DNA of 64,000 bases from Nocardioides okcheonensis (GTDB lineage: Bacteria > Actinomycetota > Actinomycetes > Propionibacteriales > Nocardioidaceae). Under the pieces are notes generated by a model, which did not search any database, had not been told where the DNA came from, and was given only the letters and a program-made list of their open reading frames with translations. Location of the stretch: the NCBI RefSeq assembly GCF_020991065.1, contig NZ_CP087710.1, forward strand, positions 2,790,001 to 2,854,000, in the 5' to 3' direction. The position numbers were made by a program, and so were the translations under genes. Positions 59,415 to 64,000 of the stretch are shown here, piece after piece; position 1 is the stretch's first letter; each line of letters begins with the position of its first letter.

Positions 59415-61955
59415 TCAGCTCGTCGCGGCGTGGCGCCCGGTCGGCGCGGGGTCGGTGCCGGTCGCGGCGTCACCGTCCTCGTGGACCGGGTGGCTGCGCT
59501 CGAGCCGGGCACCCTCGACGTCGACGTCGGGCAGGATCCGGTCCAGCCACTTCGGCAGCCACCAGGCCGCCTCGCCGAGCAGGTGCATCGCCGCCGGGAT
59601 CAGCAGCATCCGCACGACGAACGCGTCCAGCAGCACGCCGAAGGCCAGGCCGAAACCGATCGGCTTGATGGTCGCGTCGTGGGAGAACACGAAGCCCGCG
59701 AAGACCGAGATCATGATGATCGCGGCCGCGGTGACGACCGAGCGCCCGGCGTGCAGGCCGTGCTGCACCGCGACCCGGGCGGGTGCGCCGTGGGCGTACG
59801 CCTCCCGCATCCCGGAGACGAGGAACAGCTGGTAGTCCATGGCGAGGCCGAACAGGATGCCGGTGGCGATGATCGGCAGGAAGCTCAGCACGGGCCCGGG
59901 CGCGTGGACGCCGAACAGGTCGGCCAGGAAGCCGATCTGGAAGATCGCGGTGATGCCGCCGAACGCCGCGAGCAGCGACAGCACGAAGCCGAGCGTCGCG
60001 GTGAGCGGCACGAGGATCGAGCGGAAGACCAGCACCAGGATGAGCAGCGACAGCCCGACCACCAGCACGAGGTAGACCGGCAGCACCGAGGCGAGCTTGT
60101 CGGAGATGTCGATGCCGGCGCTGGCGTTGCCGGCGACACCGAGCGTGGCCCGGTCGCCGGAGGTGGTGACCGGCTCGAGGGTGCGCAGGTTCTGGACCAG
60201 CTCGGCGGTGGACTCGCTCGACGGTGAGCCGGTCGGCACGACCTGGAAGGCCAGCGCGGTGCGGTCCTGCGAGACGCCGATCGGGACCACGGCGTCGACG
60301 CTCCAGGTCCGACCGATCTGCTCGGCGACCGTCGCCTGCTCGGCCACGACGCCGTCCTCGGTCACGGAGGCGGGGAGGTCCGCGACCACGAGCAGCGGGC
60401 CGTTGGAGCCCTCGCCGAGCTTGTCGGCCTGCACCTCGTAGGCCTGGTAGGCCGCGGAGTCCGGCGGCTGCGTCGACCCGTCGGGCAGGCCGAGGCGCAT
60501 CTGGGTCGCCGGCGCGGCGACCGCGAGCAGCGCGACGACGCCGACGCCGAGCGTGGTCAGGGCGCGGCGCGTCGACATCGGGGTGTCGCGGGCGGTGATC
60601 GCCGCGGGGTCGGTCGCGTGCTCCCCGGACGCGAGCCGCGCCCGCTCGCGGCGACCGAGGATCCGCGGGCCGACCAGCGACAGCACGGCGGGCGTCAGCG
60701 TGACCGCCATCAGGATCGCGACCAGCACGGCGACGCCGCCGACGGTGCCCATCAGGCCGAGGAACGGGACGCCGGTGACGTTGAGCGCGAGCAGCGCGAC
60801 GATCACCGTCACGCCGGCGAAGACGACCGCGTTGCCGGACGTGCCGTTGGCCAGCCCGATCGACTCGTGCAGGTCGGCGCCCTGCTTCAGCTGGCGGCGG
60901 TGCCGGTTGATGATGAAGAGGGAGTAGTCGATGCCGACCGCGAGGCCGAGCATCACGCCGAGCACCGGGGTCACCGACACGAAGTCGACGACGCCGGAGA
61001 ACGACAGCGAGGCGAGCGACGCGACTCCGACGCCGAGCAGCGCGGTCACCAGCGGGAGGGCGGCGCCCAGCAGGGTGCCGAGCATGACGAACAGGACGAT
61101 CGCCGCGACCACGACGCCGGCGACCTCGCCGGGCCCGAGGATGGACGGCACGGTCTGCGCGATGTCCTGCGACGGGTAGAGCGCGACCCCGTCGATGTCG
61201 GCGTCGGTGACGAGGTCCTCGATCTCGCCCTTCGCCTCGAGGCTGACCTCGTTGATCGCGACGTCGAAGGTCACGTTGGCCACCGCGGCGCTGCCGTCCT
61301 CGGAGACGGTGCGGAAGCCCGACGACAGGCGGGACAGGGTGATGCCCTGCTCCAGCGCGGGCTGCTGCTCCTCGACCTTCGCGCGGTTGCGGTCGATCCG
61401 TGCCTGGCCGGCGTCGAGCTGCGCCTCGGCGTCCGCCAGCGCGGCGCGCACGGCGGCGTCGAGGGTGCCGGCCTCCCGGGCCTGCTCGCGCTGGGCCTCG
61501 ACCGCGGCGCGCCCGGCGTCGACCTGGTCCTGCGCCGCCTTCAGCTGGTTGAGCCCGTCGTTGAGCTGCTGCTTGCCGTCCTCGACCCTGCGTGCGGAGG
61601 CGTCGAGCTGGTCCTGGGTGGCGAACGGGTCGCTCACCTCCGAGACCTCGTCGACCTCCCCGACGCGGTCCAGGAGCGCGGCGACCTCGCGCCGCTGGGC
61701 GGCGGTGAAGGCTGCGCCGTCGGTCGTCTCGGCGACGATCGCGCCGTTGCCGCCGCCGGTGCCCTCGAACTCGCGCTCGAGCTGCGCCGAGACCCGCGTG
61801 GTGGGGGTGTCGGGCAGCGTGATCGAGCTGGAGAGCGTGCCCGCGAAGGCGACGTACGTCGCTGCGGTGACGGCGAGGACGGCCAGCCAGGCGCCGACCA
61901 CGGTCCAGTGGCGGCGCGCGGCGAAGCGTCCGAGGCGGTAGAGGAGCTCGGCCAT
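59415..61955 (-). CDS. MMPL/RND family transporter with coiled-coil insertion
   Basis: 846 residues from ATG 61955. Twelve membrane segments in two RND repeats. Helix 4/5 signatures are GVMLGLAVGIDYSLFIINRHR and ATGILFGLAMDYQLFLVSGMREAY, each with the proton-relay Asp-Tyr pair. The first periplasmic domain contains a long coiled coil (about 114-205, ARRVEDGKQQLNDGLNQLKAAQ...). MMPL proteins export lipids, siderophores or drugs. The TetR gene lies upstream with 40 bp between; they are probably co-transcribed and derepressed by the exported compound. Confidence 0.93.
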   Translation of the reverse strand: MAELLYRLGRFAARRHWTVVGAWLAVLAVTAATYVAFAGTLSSSITLPDTPTTRVSAQLEREFEGTGGGNGAIVAETTDGAAFTAAQRREVAALLDRVGEVDEVSEVSDPFATQDQLDASARRVEDGKQQLNDGLNQLKAAQDQVDAGRAAVEAQREQAREAGTLDAAVRAALADAEAQLDAGQARIDRNRAKVEEQQPALEQGITLSRLSSGFRTVSEDGSAAVANVTFDVAINEVSLEAKGEIEDLVTDADIDGVALYPSQDIAQTVPSILGPGEVAGVVVAAIVLFVMLGTLLGAALPLVTALLGVGVASLASLSFSGVVDFVSVTPVLGVMLGLAVGIDYSLFIINRHRRQLKQGADLHESIGLANGTSGNAVVFAGVTVIVALLALNVTGVPFLGLMGTVGGVAVLVAILMAVTLTPAVLSLVGPRILGRRERARLASGEHATDPAAITARDTPMSTRRALTTLGVGVVALLAVAAPATQMRLGLPDGSTQPPDSAAYQAYEVQADKLGEGSNGPLLVVADLPASVTEDGVVAEQATVAEQIGRTWSVDAVVPIGVSQDRTALAFQVVPTGSPSSESTAELVQNLRTLEPVTTSGDRATLGVAGNASAGIDISDKLASVLPVYLVLVVGLSLLILVLVFRSILVPLTATLGFVLSLLAAFGGITAIFQIGFLADLFGVHAPGPVLSFLPIIATGILFGLAMDYQLFLVSGMREAYAHGAPARVAVQHGLHAGRSVVTAAAIIMISVFAGFVFSHDATIKPIGFGLAFGVLLDAFVVRMLLIPAAMHLLGEAAWWLPKWLDRILPDVDVEGARLERSHPVHEDGDAATGTDPAPTGRHAATS

Positions 61956-61995
61956 GGAGGAGGCCTTTCGGTCTGGTGCGGGGAGGGGGCGGGGG

Positions 61996-62634
61996 TCAGC
62001 CGGCGTGGCCGCGCGCGAGGCGGACGAGCAGGCGGTCGAGGAGGCGGTCCCAGTCGGCGCGGGCACCGTCCGGGACGTCGGGGGTGAGGTCGGGGTGGTC
62101 GCACAGCCAGAGGCCGGCGATGGCGGCGAGGCCGTTGGTCAGCAGCACGAGGGTCAGGTCGAGGTCGAGCGGGTCGAGCGCGGGCGCGCGGTCGTGCAGC
62201 CGCTCGCGCAGGCGCACGCCGACGTGCTCGAGCGCGGTGCGGGAGATCGCGTCGGTGCGCTCGTCCTCCTCGCCCGGTCCGCCGAGGACCCGGCCGATGG
62301 TGGCGATCGCCGTGGGGAGGTCGACGCCTCGCGCCGCCTCGCACACCGCGGCGAGCGCCGCGCGCGAGCCAGCCTCGCCGGCGGGCAGGTCGACGGTGTC
62401 GCGGTCGACGGCGTCCATCAGCTCGGCGGTGACCTCGGCCAGGATCTGCTCGCAGACCGCGACCAGCAGCTGGTCGATGCCGGCGACGTGGTTGAACACG
62501 GTGCGCCGGGAGACGCCGGCGAGCGCGGCGACCTGGTCGACGGTGAAGCCGTCCGCGCCGTGCTCGGTCGCGAGCGTCCGCGCGGCGTCGAGGATGGCGC
62601 GGCGGCGCTCCTCGCGTGCGGTGGTCGTGGTCAC
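61996..62634 (-). CDS. TetR family transcriptional regulator
   Basis: 212 residues from GTG 62632-62634. N-terminal helix-turn-helix: RRAILDAARTLATEHGADGFTVDQVAALAGVSRRTVFNHVAG (about 11-52). The C-terminal domain is variable and ligand-binding. A perfect palindrome (62645-62659) lies 10 bp upstream of its own start, so it probably represses itself and the MMPL gene that follows. Loss of repression on binding the exported substrate would be the usual logic. Confidence 0.93.
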   Translation of the reverse strand: MTTTTAREERRRAILDAARTLATEHGADGFTVDQVAALAGVSRRTVFNHVAGIDQLLVAVCEQILAEVTAELMDAVDRDTVDLPAGEAGSRAALAAVCEAARGVDLPTAIATIGRVLGGPGEEDERTDAISRTALEHVGVRLRERLHDRAPALDPLDLDLTLVLLTNGLAAIAGLWLCDHPDLTPDVPDGARADWDRLLDRLLVRLARGHAG

Positions 62635-62644
62635 CGCACCAGTG

Positions 62645-62659
62645 TTGCACTCAGTGCAA
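62645..62659. promoter_or_regulatory. TetR operator TTGCACTCAGTGCAA
   Basis: Seven-base arms around one central base: TTGCACT, C, AGTGCAA, a perfect palindrome. On the reverse strand it overlaps the upstream edge of AACACT (62641-62646), the best -10 candidate, itself 6 nt from the GTG. Binding there would block the promoter. Confidence 0.75.
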
Positions 62660-62668
62660 ATCGGACGG

Positions 62669-63292
62669 TCAGCCGTGCATCCCGCACCAGCCGCCCGCGG
62701 CGTCGCCGAACCAGGCGGAGAGCCGACCGCGCATCCAGGCGATCTCGCGGGCCTGGTCGTGGCGGATCGTGCGGGCCAGGTCGTTGACCGCGTCGTGCTC
62801 GGCGGTGCCGCGCACGAGCAGCTGCTGGGCCATCATCACCGCCGCCATGTGGTGCCCGACCATGTCGCGCAGGAAGGCGCGGTCGAGCCGGTCGCCGTCG
62901 AGGCCGGAGAGGTCGCGCATCATCGGCTCGTAGGTCGGGTCCTCCGTCGCCTCGTCGGGGTACCAGTCCCGGAGCCAGGCCTCCATCTCCTCGACCTGCG
63001 CCGACTGGTCGGCGACGATGCGCCGACCGAACGCGCGCATCGCGGGGCGGTCGGAGCGGGCCAGCTCGCCGGCGGCGGCGATCGCCTCGCGGTGGTGGGC
63101 GACCATCTCGCGCAGCCACGTCGCCTCGTTGGTGGCGGCGCGCATCGTCGTCGAGCCCGGTCCGCCCATCATCGACGTCCGGGCCAGGGGACCCCGGTCC
63201 GGTCCGTCCGACGCGAGGGCGAGCCCCATCCCGGTCCCGCCCAGTCCGGCCAGCACCCCGACCGCTGCCGCCACCGCCACCGTGCGCCTCAT
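62669..63292 (-). CDS. Secreted DUF305 (ferritin-like) protein
   Basis: 207 residues from ATG 63292, fixed by AGGAGG seven bases upstream. There is a hydrophobic signal segment (TVAVAAAVGVLAGLGGTGMGLALA) and two copies of the DUF305 helical pair: LREMVAHHREAIAAAGELA with FGRRIVADQSAQVEEM, and FLRDMVGHHMAAVMMAQQLL with IRHDQAREIAWM. The HH and Q/E residues form a likely metal site; DUF305 proteins are linked to copper and metal handling. The C-terminus is WCGMHG. It ends 35 bp before the TetR start on the same strand, beyond the operator. Confidence 0.9.
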   Translation of the reverse strand: MRRTVAVAAAVGVLAGLGGTGMGLALASDGPDRGPLARTSMMGGPGSTTMRAATNEATWLREMVAHHREAIAAAGELARSDRPAMRAFGRRIVADQSAQVEEMEAWLRDWYPDEATEDPTYEPMMRDLSGLDGDRLDRAFLRDMVGHHMAAVMMAQQLLVRGTAEHDAVNDLARTIRHDQAREIAWMRGRLSAWFGDAAGGWCGMHG

Positions 63293-63356
63293 CGTGGGCC
63301 TCCTCGTCCCCACCATGGTCGGTCGGATCGCGGCGGGCGGACAGTGCCGAACGTCC

Positions 63357-64000
63357 TCAGCGGGTCGGGTCGACGATGGTCATCCCCGCGACGGTCGCGG
63401 TGTCGAAGACCGGCAGCAGCGCGGCGGCCTCGTCGAGCCCGATGACCCGCTCGACCAGGCGCTGCGGGCGGAGCACGCCGGACTCCACCAGGGCCAGCAT
63501 CGCGGGGTAGTCGACCGCGGCCATGCCGTGGCTGCCCAGCAGGTCGAGCTCCCACGCGATGACCCGCGCCATCGGCACCCGCGGGTGCCCGTCGACCGGG
63601 GGCAGCAGGCCGACCTGCGCGAGCCGGCCGCGGCGACGGAGCGCGAGGATCGCGTCGGCGCAGGTCTGCTCGCTGCCGACGGCGTCGACCGCGACGTGGC
63701 TGCCGCCGTCGGTCAGGCCTGCGACCGTCTCCGGTACGTCGGTGGTCCCGTCGGCGAGGACGGTGTGCTCGGCGCCGAGGTCGGCGGCGAGCGCCAGGGC
63801 CTCCCGGTTGCGGTCGACGGCGACCACCCGGGCGCCGAGGGCGCGGGCGATCATCACGGCGCTGAGCCCGACCCCGCCCGCGCCGACGACCGTGACCCAC
63901 TCGTCGGCCTGCACGGCGGCGCGGCCCACCAGCGCGCGGTACGCCGTCGCGAAGCGGCAGCCGAGCCCGGCCGCGGTCGCGAGGTCGACCGGCTCGGGGA
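63357..64000 (-). CDS. Zinc-dependent alcohol dehydrogenase, C-terminal part (truncated by window end)
   Basis: The frame is open from the window edge: PEPVDLATAAGLGCRFATAYRAL, then VTVVGAGGVGLSAVMIARALGARVVAVD (NAD-binding GxGxxG), VDAVGSEQTCADAILALRRRGRLAQVGL and a C-terminal AALLPVFDTATVAGMTIVD. The GCRFATAYRAL motif is the MDR family's conserved Cys-rich helix ahead of the Rossmann fold. The catalytic zinc domain lies outside the window. About 214 residues are visible. Confidence 0.88.
   Translation of the reverse strand, partial: PEPVDLATAAGLGCRFATAYRALVGRAAVQADEWVTVVGAGGVGLSAVMIARALGARVVAVDRNREALALAADLGAEHTVLADGTTDVPETVAGLTDGGSHVAVDAVGSEQTCADAILALRRRGRLAQVGLLPPVDGHPRVPMARVIAWELDLLGSHGMAAVDYPAMLALVESGVLRPQRLVERVIGLDEAAALLPVFDTATVAGMTIVDPTR

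Overview
The window comes from a chromosome of a high-GC actinobacterium, most like Nocardioides or another member of the Nocardioidaceae. The reasons are the very high GC with strong third-position G/C bias, many GTG starts, a bacterial proteasome activator (Bpa), a Rv1264-type adenylate cyclase, a leucyl/phenylalanyl-tRNA transferase, and intergenic palindromic repeats of the kind seen in that family. At least sixteen genes have a TANNNT -10 hexamer ending 6-8 nt before the start codon, which is the actinobacterial signature of leaderless transcription. No rRNA, tRNA, CRISPR array or prophage was seen.

Layout. 1-6900: housekeeping and small conserved genes (EcsC-like, Aat, a lipoprotein, a ClpX-zinc-finger/HTH protein, an Fpg/Nei glycosylase, an AAA ATPase behind a 40-bp concentric palindrome, a flavin disulfide reductase). 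6900-8034: a TerC-type manganese exporter behind a clear yybP-ykoY riboswitch whose 3' P1 strand can alternatively sequester the ribosome-binding site. 8090-13946: secreted proteins (GH114, an M15-like mini-peptidase, a Tat-type protein), LysE, GDPD and small zinc-binding proteins. 14263-18787: three copies of an ACACGTGT-ended palindromic repeat surrounding a cAMP module (cyclase plus a single cyclic-nucleotide-binding domain), ArcA and a DUF559-type protein. 18794-21830: pheA operon with a TMEM165/GDT1 transporter and a DUF6058-GNAT fusion.

21914-31152 is a complete kdpFABCDE potassium uptake locus with a DUF4118 protein and a divergent PhoU-like protein. It sits between pheA-DUF4446 and serS-HAD, genes that I recall as neighbours in other actinobacteria. 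31159-43250: PAP2-diacylglycerol kinase fusion, SerS, two HAD phosphatases, Bpa, quinone oxidoreductase, MobA with its DUF6457 neighbour, nitrilase, a small biotinyl protein and an aldo-keto reductase.

43267-45400 is the scar region: a frameshifted P-loop kinase, an IS30-family element (1268 bp, frameshifted transposase) and a possible gene remnant, with overlapping alternative hairpins. 45403-48805: MFS and CDF exporters, the latter preceded by an 11-codon leaderless leader peptide in TGATG overlap, then membrane proteins. 48851-54650: a Vps62-like membrane protein and a tightly overlapping YihY - cardiolipin synthase - K+ channel - FUSC operon. 54733-64000: a small gene under a palindromic operator, a NagD-like phosphatase, an ABC-like protein without a P-loop paired with a YhgE/Pip membrane protein, an APH-like kinase, a TetR-MMPL pair with a palindromic operator, a DUF305 protein and a truncated alcohol dehydrogenase.

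Recurring themes are divalent metal export (TerC, TMEM165, CDF), potassium homeostasis (Kdp, K+ channel) and envelope lipids (PAP2-DAGK, Cls, YihY, MMPL). Stop codons repeatedly lie inside intergenic hairpins or repeats. The best candidates for new biology are the Mn riboswitch expression platform, the CDF leader peptide, the cAMP cyclase/receptor pair, the Kdp accessory proteins and the P-loop-less ABC/YhgE pair.
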